DNA of 64,000 bases. Origin: Heloderma charlesbogerti (Eukaryota; Chordata; Lepidosauria; Squamata; Helodermatidae). The position numbers and the translations under genes were made by a program. The stretch spans positions 2,542,001 to 2,606,000 of the forward strand of contig JANEZZ010003061.1 in the NCBI GenBank assembly GCA_026122225.1, in the 5' to 3' direction. The notes beneath the pieces are model-generated. The model saw only the letters and a program-made list of their open reading frames with translations. It was not told where the DNA came from and ran no database searches. Shown here piece after piece: positions 12,141 through 21,894 of the stretch. The stretch's first letter is position 1. The number at the start of each line of letters is the position of its first letter.

Positions 12141-12285
12141 TACCCCTTTTGTGCACAGGATGACGAACAAGCATTAAAAAGACAATCGCTCAAATGTTGT
12201 TGGTTCCACTACAGTGGTTCCCTGATCTATGCCACCTTTTTCAGGAATGAAGTAGTATTCGCCTCATAATTATAAGAGTTAGAAG

Positions 12286-12574
12286 CAGTGGAGGCTGGTG
12301 AGGCTGTGATTCCGTTCCGAGTTTCAGTCAGAAACAGCTGGAACTCTAAAGGAGCTATCAAAGGTTCTGAACCTTTGATAGGTGCATTGAGCAGGGGGTT
12401 GGACTCGATGATCTTGTAGGCCCCTCCCAAGCCTGCTATTCTTTGATTCTATGTGTCTATGAACCCATTTTGGGGATAGGATTCAGATAGCTCCTTTAGA
12501 GTTCTGGCTGGTACTGAGTAAAACCCAGAATGGAACTATAGCCCCACCACAATTGGAGCCACCAGCCTGCACTG
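12286..12574. mobile_element. Foldback hAT MITE with an internal CR1 tail
   Basis: The ends CAGTGGAGGCTGGTG and CACCAGCCTGCACTG (complementary) are flanked by GTTAGAAG (12278-12285) and GTTGGAAG (12575-12582), a 7/8 8-bp duplication. The arms share 'aactctaaaggagctatc' with the complement of 'gatagctcctttagagttct'. Between the arms (about 12383-12455) sits a CR1-type 3' end ('gggggttggactcgatgatc', 'tctttgattctatg'), so a retrotransposon inserted into the MITE. Confidence 0.8.
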
Positions 12575-12905
12575 GTTGGAAGGGGCTTTGGAGATCATCT
12601 AGTCCACCTCCTACTCAATGCAGTTCACAGCATCACTGACAGATGGCTATATGGCCTCTGCTCAAATGCCTCCTGTGAAGGAGAATGCACCACCTCCCAA
12701 GGCAATTTATTCTACTGCCAAACAGCCCTCATTGTTAAGACAGTTCTCCTAATTTGTAGCTTAAAATTGCTTCCTTGCAGCTTCCAACCATTGCTTCTAG
12801 TGAGAACGACTATATAGATGTGCCTCTCTGGAAATGTAAGTCATTTCATGAAGGAATTCCACCAGCCATTCTCTTTTATGAAGGCCACATATAATACGCA
12901 ACATT
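12575..12905 (-). mobile_element. CR1 LINE 3' region, antisense
   Basis: The sequence 'gttggaaggggctttggaga' followed by 'tcatctagtccacctcctac' is the reverse complement of the typical CR1 3' end. The conserved 3' UTR segment ('ggagaatgcaccacctccca', 'ttctcctaatttg') follows. Only the untranslated end is present. Confidence 0.75.
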
Positions 12906-13137
12906 CACACTCTTTAACTTTTAGACCTTATTACTTCACACCTTGAGAATATTTAAGGATATCTTTTTCCTCAGTAATAACAAAAAGGGTCTTTCCTCAA
13001 CTCTTATGATGTGATAAAAGTAGAGTATAAAGGACTGTCTGTGGTTTGGTACCAAAAGGTATATGTCACAGCTTTTACTTTCATCTGAAGAAGACTCTGT
13101 TCTTTTATCTTACTTGAGATGCCAAATTTATTTGCAG

Positions 13138-13252
13138 AGTAATACAGAAGAAATACGCAACAGGGAAGCCAGATCAGAAAGATCTCAGTGAAAACCTGGC
13201 AGCTACTCAGGGACTTGCACACATGATAACAGAATGTGATAAACTTTTTGAG
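13138..13252 (+). CDS. STARD13: STARD13 coding exon, end of RhoGAP domain
   Basis: This 115-bp exon encodes (R)VIQKKYATGKPDQKDLSEN through AHMITECDKLFE, the last helices of the RhoGAP domain. The acceptor is TTTGCAG (ends 13137) and the donor is GTGAGT (13253). The exon ends in phase 0, and the joined frame agrees with both neighbours. It is too short to stand out as an open frame and was found by following the protein across splice sites. Confidence 0.96.
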
Positions 13253-15469
13253 GTGAGTGAAAGATTCAGATAGCATTATTCATGAAGGTAATAATCATAT
13301 GGGAGCATACTTTGAAGTAGTTAGCCCATACTGTTTTTCCCACTTTGGCCTTGGAATAATAGTTCTTGGAGTACTTACTGAGTTGTGCCAGTGGAAGCTT
13401 CTGTGTGTCATTTCCTTCCAGCCTTTCTGCAAAGTTGTTTATTCATAAATTCATGTTGACTTATAGCTCACTATATTCCAAGGAATCTAGTAGGATAAGA
13501 ACTGTTATACTTAAAGGAGATAGACCTCTTTCATGAGCAGAGCCAAAACAACTGCCTAAAAACACCTCCATTTTTCAATGTGATTTTGAGTTTGTTCTCA
13601 ATGTTTTTTCTATTCTTAGGTCAAAACCTGGATAGTAGAATTAGCTGTGCAAAAGCCCTGACGGTTGGTTTTCAAGGCTACCTCTACGCTGTCCTTAGCG
13701 TCTAGGAGTTGGATAAAAACCACATTCACTTTTTGTGTAATTTCTTTAGCTGTTTGACAACAGTTTTACCCCCTCCTATCTCCCGCTTCCGATTTGTTTT
13801 TTAATTAAGGCGTTATCTTCGAAGAATCGTGGGTTCTCCGCGATGTTTTTTTTTTCTAATTCAGGCATGATCTTTGAAGATTCGAAAATTTGAAGATTCA
13901 TATCTGTTAAAGGTTAAATACCTTGCCTCATGTGCTGAAGTCCTAGTCCTGCTCAGCATCCCCAGCCTATGGCTGCTATTTTTTAAAAGAAAAAATCAGA
14001 CACATTAAATACATTCAGTGTCACATCTGTTTGGGCTTTTTCCATTTTCCTCTTTTGACAGGCTGAAGCTGTCCCTTTCCTATTCTCCCAAAATGTGAGC
14101 TCTGTCTTATTCTTACTCAACAAAGCTGGAAACAAGGATTCTGCAGATTTTTTTGCCTGTGATTGTCGGGGGGGTGGGGCGGAATAGTTGTTTTCTTCAT
14201 TACTGGTTTGCTGGGCATCGCAGTTTGACAAAGTTACAGCCAAATGCAGTACTAGAGATACACCGGTGAGAATTAGAGTGATTGAGGGATTGAAAGACAG
14301 TTCAGGGTCAAATGGGATATCCTTCAGGATGAGAGATATTTGAGAGAAATGTCATGGTGCACAATTCAGTTAGGTATAGAATGAAATCAAAATCTAGCTA
14401 GAATTCTTTCAGCTAAAAGGGAAGTCCAGAGTTGGCCAGATGTTTTCCAGGATCCTGAATTTGCTCCTGATGGCAGGAGCATCCCCTGGGTTGGAACCAG
14501 ATGCTTCCATACTTAGAGTGACTAACATGAGCCCCATTTTTTCAGTGGGTCTACTCTTAAGTATGACAAAGTCTGGATCCAACCCCCTGACTGGGGGCTT
14601 CTCTACACCAGCAATTTGTTGCACACTCATGACTGGCCACTCAAGGAGGTTTTCAGGTCCATTACACGATGTCATTGACATCCAGGACCCCTCCCATGCT
14701 TTTTCAGGTTTATCCCTCTGTAAAAAACACTGGACTAAATCAGGTTTTTTTAAAAAATGCACAGAATTGGTAGCTTGTATTGCCGCTGTAGTGCTATATT
14801 TCAGACACTAGATGGCACTGTCTGAAGGGAAACATAGGAAAAGTGCTGAAATGGAAGGTTTCAATTCAAACCACATGGTTGCCTGTGTCTGCCGGTGTAA
14901 TGGAGCTGATCATAATCCAGCAAGGAATCTGGGAGCAGAAAGCCCGGGTAAGGCAGCAGGATTTTCCATTAATATGGAGAAGCCCTCGATCTCTGCTTAG
15001 GCGACACTCCCACCCACAGAAGACAGGAGGCAAATTTCACCAATTCTCTTTCTCCTCACAGCCCCTTGTACCCCATGAAAATCTGCTCCAGAGGGTTAGG
15101 GCACCCTCTGGAACAATGTGGGTGGGGGGCCCTAAGGAAAAGGGGAATTGGCAAAAATTCCTCCCTCCTTCCACTGGAAGGATCCTCCACTGGATTTCAT
15201 TCCCGTCTGTAAACTGAAGCCTAGTTTGGATACATGCCATAAGGTTGAATTAGCTCCACTAGAAGGACTTTCAATACATTCAATATTTCATTTTAACAGG
15301 TAGAGATATTATTATCATTATTACCAGGCAGATCACATATTTATTTTCTCTTGGTATTTATTCCCATATAGAATTTCCATCAAATAATTTTGCTTTTTCT
15401 AAAGAACAGATTCCAAATTAGTTCTTTATAATCTGCTTCTTTTCCCCATCTTCTCATACTTTGGAGCAG
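13253..15469. other. STARD13 intron, one MITE, otherwise featureless
   Basis: A foldback MITE lies at about 14489-14597 ('gggttggaaccagatgc' versus 'gtctggatccaaccc', with 'cttagagtgacta' mirrored by 'tactcttaagtatga'). Short A-, T- and G-runs occur near 13845 and 14165. I saw no exon or regulatory element. Confidence 0.5.
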
Positions 15470-15691
15470 ATCCCGCATGAGATGGTAACGCAGTCTCGGA
15501 ATTCCTATGTTGAAGCTGAAGTGCGTTCTCCTACTCTGGAGGAACTGGGCAAGCAAATGGATGAAGAAGGTGGGAATTACCAGACTTATCTTGAAAATCT
15601 TATGCAGAACCTCTGTAAAGAAGCTAAGGAGAAATTCAAAGGATGGGTCACTTGTTCCAGCACAGAAAATACAGAACTTTGCTCCAAAAAG
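15470..15691 (+). CDS. STARD13: STARD13 coding exon, RhoGAP-START linker and START start
   Basis: This 222-bp exon (74 codons, phase 0 at both ends) encodes IPHEMVTQSRNSYVEAEVRS..., the linker after the RhoGAP domain. It then enters the START lipid-binding fold (YQTYLENLMQNLCKEAKEKF, followed by KGWVTCSS). The acceptor is TTTGGAGCAG (ends 15469) and the donor is GTAATT (15692). That donor is weaker than the GTAAGT donors elsewhere in the gene, but the next exon joins perfectly. The linker (EVRSPTLEELGKQMDEEG) appears less conserved than the domains, as expected. Confidence 0.96.
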
Positions 15692-15852
15692 GTAATTTCA
15701 ACAACCAAAAATCATCTATCCACATCTGCATGATAATTGGAATATCATGTGGGGACCCCAGTCTTAAGCTCCATCTTTCACTGAGAAATATTGGTCATGA
15801 ACCTAAGGGCCACACAGACACTGGTATTTTCTGAAATTAGTGTGTTTATAGA

Positions 15853-15997
15853 GGTGGATCCAGATTTAGTCATACTTAGAGTAGACTAACCTATGTTCCA
15901 CTGATTTCAGTGGGTCTACTGTGATCTTAGTATACTCTAAGTAGGACTATACTGGATATTATCTCATGGATTAGTAGGATTAACTTTGAATCCAACC
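15853..15997. repeat. Palindromic MITE (GGATCCAGATTTAGTCATAC family)
   Basis: 'tggatccagatttagtcata' with 'cttagagtagacta' is mirrored by 'tactctaagtaggacta' and 'tttgaatccaaccca'. The centre 'ccactgatttcagtgggtct' is itself palindromic. Related copies lie at about 7908-8003 and 14489-14597. Confidence 0.65.
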
Positions 15998-16132
15998 CAT
16001 AATTATTTAAAGGTATAATTTGCACCCAAAAAAGGAAAAAAAGGGGAAGATATAACCACAGATAAAAAAGGAAAGGAAAATTTGCTTCTAAAGAAAAATT
16101 GGCAAAATATATACAAATCATGCCCATTTAAG

Positions 16133-16925
16133 GAGGGGTCCCCAACCTTTTTGGACCCAGATTCAAATTTGGGAATTGGAGAAACTGCTGTGGCACCACA
16201 ACAAAATGCCTTATCAGTGTATCACCACTTTGGCATCTACCTGTCATGTCTATGGATCTTAGGCTGTGTTTTATTCAGCAAAAATGTTCTTTTCGTGTCT
16301 ATTGGACACCACAACGTCTCTTTAATAAGGGTTTGTCTAATTCGGCTCATTGCTGGCAGTGCAATATAGCAAGCAAATGCTTCTTTTAAACATGTGTTTT
16401 GGCAGTGTCTAGTAGTTGCTTCTTTTGGGGAGGAGGTTATTACACAGATAAATCTTGTTCTGGAATAGTCTTTACTATTCACTGATGTACACACTCTTTT
16501 AAATTATTTACCTGCTTTCTGGAAATTAACAAATGGTCATCATAAATGGATTTTCTGCACCCTTTTGACTGCTAAAAGACTGATATTACAATGTTGGATG
16601 GATAAACTTTCACATCCTATAATGCAATGGATTGAGGACCTTACAACGCTTTCAGTATTTGAACAGGTGACATATAGATGCCACCTTCAGATGGCTACAT
16701 TTGGACATTTGGTCAGCTTTTGTGGAAGCCTATGTATAATTGCTAGAAAGTAGCTAGCATTTCATATGGATTCATTGCTATGGATATATACAAATCCATG
16801 TACGTATATTTAAAAAAACAGGATTAAAAAAAAATTAAAACATTTTGCAGCCACAGGCACCATGTTGGGGACCCATTTGTGGGTGCCATTAGAGGTGCCC
16901 ATAGGCTCCACATTGGCGACCCCTG
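16133..16925 (+). mobile_element. hAT-type element carrying an L1-like ORF2 3' fragment
   Basis: The ends GAGGGGTCCCCAAC and (complement) TTGGCGACCCCTG are imperfect inverted repeats. The flanks CATTTAAG (16125-16132) and CATTAAAG (16926-16933) agree at 7/8. The inner part (about 16290-16745) translates in pieces to a pattern like the C-terminus of L1 ORF2: a cysteine/histidine motif (CWQCNIAS...KHVFWQC), then LLTAKRLILQCWMD and PIMQWIEDL. It appears to be an old L1 insertion inside the MITE, with stops and shifts. Confidence 0.65.
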
Positions 16926-17293
16926 CATTAAAGACTTCCTTTTAAATTAGAGCCAGCCAGCACTTCAGGCCTAATTTTTTCAGACATCATAGAGAGGTTC
17001 CAGTACCTAATTGCCTTTGAAATGGATTTACATAAACAACATACATCAGGATTTGAGTGGCCTTCTTTCCCCCTCAGTCCTCCTGGCACCCCAAAATGTG
17101 TTTGTTTAAGATTGAGGGACCTTCCAGGTGGCATCCAACATAACCTGGGGTGTTGTGGATGGAGGGGAAAACTGCAGCACACAGTTCTGGGGCCACAGAG
17201 AAAGGCTTCTTTGTATTCTTACCTATATCTTATCTATATGCTTACCACTGCATTCCCTTCTCTCTCCTCCCCCACTCTGCCGGCCAAATTAAG

Positions 17294-17511
17294 GTTGGAG
17301 ATGGAAATCCTTTAAGGCTATGGAAGGCATCTGTGGAAGTTGAGGCTCCTCCATCTGTTGTACTGAATCGTGTGCTAAGAGAACGCCACCTTTGGGATGA
17401 GGATTTCTTGCAATGGAAAGTCATTGAAACCTTAGATAAGCAGACTGAGATCTATCAATATGTTTTGAATAGTATGGCTCCCCATCCTTCTAGAGACTTT
17501 TTAGTCCTCAG
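17294..17511 (+). CDS. STARD13: STARD13 coding exon, START domain
   Basis: This 218-bp exon encodes VGDGNPLRLWKASVEVEAPP, then NRVLRERHLWDEDF, QWKVIETLDKQTEIYQYVLN and MAPHPSRDFLVL. This is the central beta-sheet and Omega loop of the START fold, which forms a hydrophobic lipid-binding cavity in this family. The ligand of STARD13 is not evident from sequence. The acceptor is ...AATTAAG (ends 17293) and the donor is GTAAGT (17512). The exon ends in phase 2, with AG|A (Arg) split. Confidence 0.97.
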
Positions 17512-18004
17512 GTAAGTTGATTTCGTGGTACAAGCAACTACCTTATTGCCTAGCCATATTTAACATCTCTGCATTTGTAATTCATATATCCGATGTCATC
17601 TTCCTATGGGCTTCATTCTTCAGTCAATAGTTGTCCTGAATGATTGTTCCAAATTAAAAACCACAACTACACATCCTGTAATCTGAGTGCTGTTTACAAA
17701 ATGCTCCCATAAAACAATAAATACTGGGCACTTTCTCAAGCCAGGTGTCCAACAAGTCCTGTTGTGTAATTTATGCAGCTGCATATGTTGTCAGAATAGC
17801 ATAAATGCAGCTCATCCAATTGTTCTGGCTTTGCCCTCTCTCTGGAGAATGGCTTTTGTTTCATGGAATTTATTTTATTTTGAAATTAAGTTAAAAATAC
17901 AGGCAAAGAAGAAGAAGAACACACATAACTATACAACGAGATCACTAAAGAAACTCACTGTTTATAATCCTTTGTATATCATGGATATGCTTGGAGGACA
18001 GCTA

Positions 18005-18440
18005 GAATAAAACAGCCAAAACCCTAAATGGCTGGGGGCCAGGTTTCTGAAAGACCGCCTTTCCTCCTTTTATGAATCTGCCCAGAATTTGAGTTCATTA
18101 TCTCAGGCCCTGTTGTGTGTCCCACTGCCTAGAAAGCTGGATACTTGTAACAGGGCCTTTTGTATAGCAGCCCCCCAGTCAGTTCTGGAACTCCCTCCCC
18201 ACGAAGGTTACGCTAACCTCCTCTTTAGTGCCCTTTGGACAGCTGGTGAAGACAAGATTGTTCCACTGAGCTTCTTATAGTTAATGCCATTCTCTGTTTT
18301 TATTATTAATCCATAGTTTTAAAATCTTTTAAGTTTTTGCATTTTAATATATTTTATTATTTGCATTTGTTTTTATTGTATATTTCCTTGAGTTCTCATT
18401 GAGCAGAGTGGAGATCCAAAAATATTCTAAATAAATAAAT
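18005..18440 (+). mobile_element. L2-type LINE 3' end
   Basis: 'gccaggtttctgaaagaccg' through 'cagttctggaactccctccc' corresponds to the ORF2 C-terminal codons (GYLKDR...QLWNELPS) of the L2 copy at 24710-24880. The 3' UTR and an AAATAAATAAAT tail at about 18430 follow. The copy is old and frame-broken. Confidence 0.65.
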
Positions 18441-19544
18441 AACTTTCTAATGAAAGACTGGATATATCTTATGTAGTATATATAAGGTGTAGATAGATAC
18501 AGATACAAATCACTTTGCTTAGACTCTGAGAACAATTTGTTTTTAAAACACGTTTCTTAAGGCTTTGGGGGGTAAAATGTTGCAATACATGTAGAAAAAA
18601 GAATGTTGCCGTACTTTAAAAAAATGCAGGCCTTCAAAATGAATTGTTAATGAAAGATATGTATTTAAATATTTTCCTTCTATCATATAAAAGGACACCT
18701 GACAAAAATGTAATCACATTTTACATTTTTCAGGGAAGTAATTGGCCCAGGGTATCATATCTAAACACATACTTCCCCACCACCATCAATACACACATAG
18801 AAGTATAGGGCAGTCTCAGAATATAAAGATCCCATTACTCTTTCTCATGTATCAAGAGCAAATGGAGAAGACTGGATTCTTCAGACCTGTGTTGGAGAAG
18901 CTCTTCATAATGTTGCCATAACTGCTGTTGAAGGAGACATCCCAAGTAAAAGATATGCAAGAGTTAGGCTGTCTACTGACAAGTACTTATTTGGATCAAC
19001 AACATTGATTTCAGATTTACCATCGCACAAGCTCTGATCCAGTGTCAATAATTTCATATATGCCCTGACTTCAGGATGAAAAGTCCTGAAAAGCTATTTC
19101 CTCAGGCATTGTCCAATGGAGTTCCAATTGCAATCAGCTTCTAGTCTAGGGAGTTCCACTCCAAAGATCAACCTTTGCACATTCTGAACACTCTTTAAAG
19201 AGCTACATGTATACACGTGTGGACATTCATGTCCATCCATTCACACAATCAAGTCCATCTACAGGGCTTTGAAGCTATGGATTGGACAGAAATTAGGGAA
19301 CGAACAAATGAACGAAAGAACGAATGAATAACTGAAAAACAATAATCTTTAAAAAGGGTTCATTGCCTGGTTTCACAAAACCATTCTCCAAGTAAGTCAG
19401 AGAGTAGCAATAGATTTTACAAAGACACAGAGCTGCCACTGAAAACTGTATGTCCCCTCTCATCAGCACTGAGTAAGCAGTGCTTACAGGTGGAGGAATC
19501 TTACTCTGTTGAAAATTAACTAATTGCCTACAAAACCTTTCCCG
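18441..19544. other. STARD13 intron stretch without recognisable content
   Basis: I see no gene or clear transposon here. A short imperfect GAAC/GAAT tandem run ('gaacgaacaaatgaacgaaa') lies near 19300. Confidence 0.4.
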
Positions 19545-19935
19545 ACTGCCCCATCAAATGAAGTACAGTGGGTGACCACGCGTGAAAGGGACTTTTCAGC
19601 AGTGGCCCCCTGGATGTGAAATGCCCTCCCAAAGAAGTCCACCTGGTGCCTACTTTAGTATTTTCCCAGCACCAGGCAAAGACTTTTGTTTTTATTTTCC
19701 CAGGCCTTTTAATTTATGTGGCATTTTACTATTGTTTTGGCTCTGCGAATTTGTATTTCTCTGCTTTGTGTAATTAATGCTGTGGAATAGGGTTGCTCTA
19801 CTCTCTGTTTTTAAAGTGGTCATTTTGGCGCTGTACTTGTGTTTGCTGCATTTTATTCTAATTGCATTTATCATTCTTGTTTTTATCTTGTAAGCTGCCC
19901 AGAGAACTTCTGTTATAGGGCAATCTATAATTAGT
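19545..19935 (+). mobile_element. L2-type LINE 3' end
   Basis: 'ggatgtgaaatgccctccc', 'cccagcaccaggcaaagac' and 'ttttattttcccaggccttt' match the L2 ORF2 end at 24850-24945 (WRQVKTFLFSQAF region). The 3' UTR ends 'tgcccagagaacttctgtta'. The frame is broken. Confidence 0.7.
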
Positions 19936-20555
19936 AAAAAGAAACAAACAAAATAGAGGAAATGCTGGAACTACCCCAAGATTTCAAGCCATCTTTGCTT
20001 TCCTTGTTCTGCAAAGCTCCATCTCTTGACTCCACTAAGTCTCATTCCCCAAATCTGTTCCCCAAGTCAGACCTAGATCTGTCAGGACTGAGAGATCTGG
20101 CTCACTTGAGAGCTAGTTTAAGAAGAAAACCTGAGCAATCTCTCTTGTTCTAATAAATACCTGTATGATTGGACTTGATCCTCAGTATAATGCACTTGTT
20201 CTAAAACAGATACTCACATTTACTTGATAAATTCTTAATATGGTTCTTGTCTTCTTGGGTTTCAATTAATCCCTTTATTGTCTGCCATTTACCTCAGCCT
20301 AATTCTCCCACCCCCTGCCGAGGGCTGCCTCCTTGGATAAAACTGCTGCTCTTAATTCTTCCCACAACATCACGGCAGACGTTTTAAAAAATATCTATCA
20401 ATCAATGGCAGAGTCCAGGTTTAGGGACTTATACTGAACTAGGGACAAGCAAAAGCCTGAAAGAAGAGAGAGCTACAAGGCTAGATGCCTTCCTTTTATT
20501 ATAGTTCCTCCCCTCCGACTAACATTTCCTTTTTGTTTTAAACCCATTTTAACAG

Positions 20556-20732
20556 AACATGGAGAATGGACTTGCCTAAGGGAATGTGCATATTAGTGGC
20601 TGTCTCTGTAGAACATGAAGAAGCTCCTCCGATGGGAGGTGTGCGAGCAGTAGTTATGGACTCCCAGTATTTAATAGAGCCTTGTGGCTCTGGGAAATCT
20701 CGCCTGACACAGATCTGCAGGGTTGACCTCAA
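20556..20732 (+). CDS. STARD13: STARD13 coding exon, START domain
   Basis: This 177-bp exon encodes (R)TWRMDLPKGMCILVAVSVEH, GGVRAVVMDSQYLIEPCGSG and SRLTQICRVDLK, the later strands of the START domain. The acceptor is TTTTAACAG (ends 20555) and the donor is GTAAGT (20733). The exon ends in phase 2, splitting AA|A (Lys). A 459-bp foldback element starts only 30 nt after the donor (see 20763-21221). Confidence 0.97.
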
Positions 20733-20762
20733 GTAAGTACGCAGGGACCAAAATGGTGATTG

Positions 20763-21221
20763 GCAGGTTCTGTTAATTCGGTCCTGTTTAATTTCAGAAC
20801 CTACACCAAATGGGTTCTAAACACCCAGTGGGTAACTACAGTTGTGAGCTTTAAACCACAAGTAGTAAGCAGGAGGATAAGAAGGAGGAGTCATAACAAT
20901 GTTAGAAGCTCAAGTTGTTATCTTGCTAGCTCCATTTGTAGTGCCAACTTTGTTCTGCAATTCTTTTGGTTAATCTCATATTTTTGTTACATTCTCTTTC
21001 CCTGTAATCACAGAGGAAGTTTCTAACACTTATATAACCACCATGCTACTTTCTTTAATTTTGTAATTTTCTTAAATAAAGCATTAAATAGATTTCAATT
21101 TACTTTTCAGTCTGTGGTGATGCTTGCCTGTTTGGACTTACCTTGGTTACCCACCAAAGTGTTTACAACCCATTTGGTGTAGGTTCTGAAGTTAAACAGG
21201 ACCAAATTAACCAGTTCCTGC
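20763..21221. repeat. 459-bp foldback element with about 75-bp inverted arms
   Basis: The left arm (20763-20836) and the right arm (21146-21221, inverted) agree at roughly 66 of 76 positions. Shared stretches include 'aatttcagaacctacaccaa' against the complement of 'ttggtgtaggttctgaagtt'. The loop of about 310 bp is non-coding. No flanking duplication was recognised and the family is unknown to me. It lies in the intron 30 nt after the exon donor at 20733. Confidence 0.8.
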
Positions 21222-21894
21222 ACAGAACTAACCTTTCTGAGTGTTGCTTGGCAAGTGTAGCCAAGACAGCGTAATTGCTTCTGTTTGGAGAAGGAACTCT
21301 GCCTTTTGGTTAATATAAAAAATGATTCAAAAAGATATGCAAACTAATCTTACGCTTGCATATTCAGTAATATATTCCATTGAGTGCAATGGAACTTACT
21401 CCTAGGTAACTGTGCATCGGGTGGCACCCTAAGTAAAAGAACAGTTTTACATACCTGATTAGCCTCAAATCCAGCATAATTTTTCATAGCTATTAGATTA
21501 TTCCTGGACTGATTCTCTTGGTTGTATACATCTCTCAAATTATTGTCAATTGCAGTTCAGTTTTCTGAATAGGTATGGTACAGGAGATCAACTGGTGTGG
21601 AAAGCCACATAAGGATTCCACATGAGAAAATGTGTAATGAGGAAAATATTACTTACATGAAAATATTTCATAACTTTTAAAACCATTTTACAAGTCCCCC
21701 GCCCCCAATTCCTGTAATTGAACATGGTGGCTACCATTTTGTAACTTACAAAATGTACTTGGACTCAGGAAAGCTCCAGAAGTGTCCAGTTCCCAAAGCT
21801 CTCCTTACTCTGTCTGGAGCAGGGATTTGAGCTGAATTGAACATCTTAGTGATATGTTCATGCTGAGTCTGACCGAACACAGGTAAGAGCTCAC

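Noticed and set aside
15461..15733. Reading the 15470-15691 exon as a complete 90-codon gene
   Set aside because: The frame extends past the donor into the intron; the homology to STARD13 stops exactly at the splice sites.
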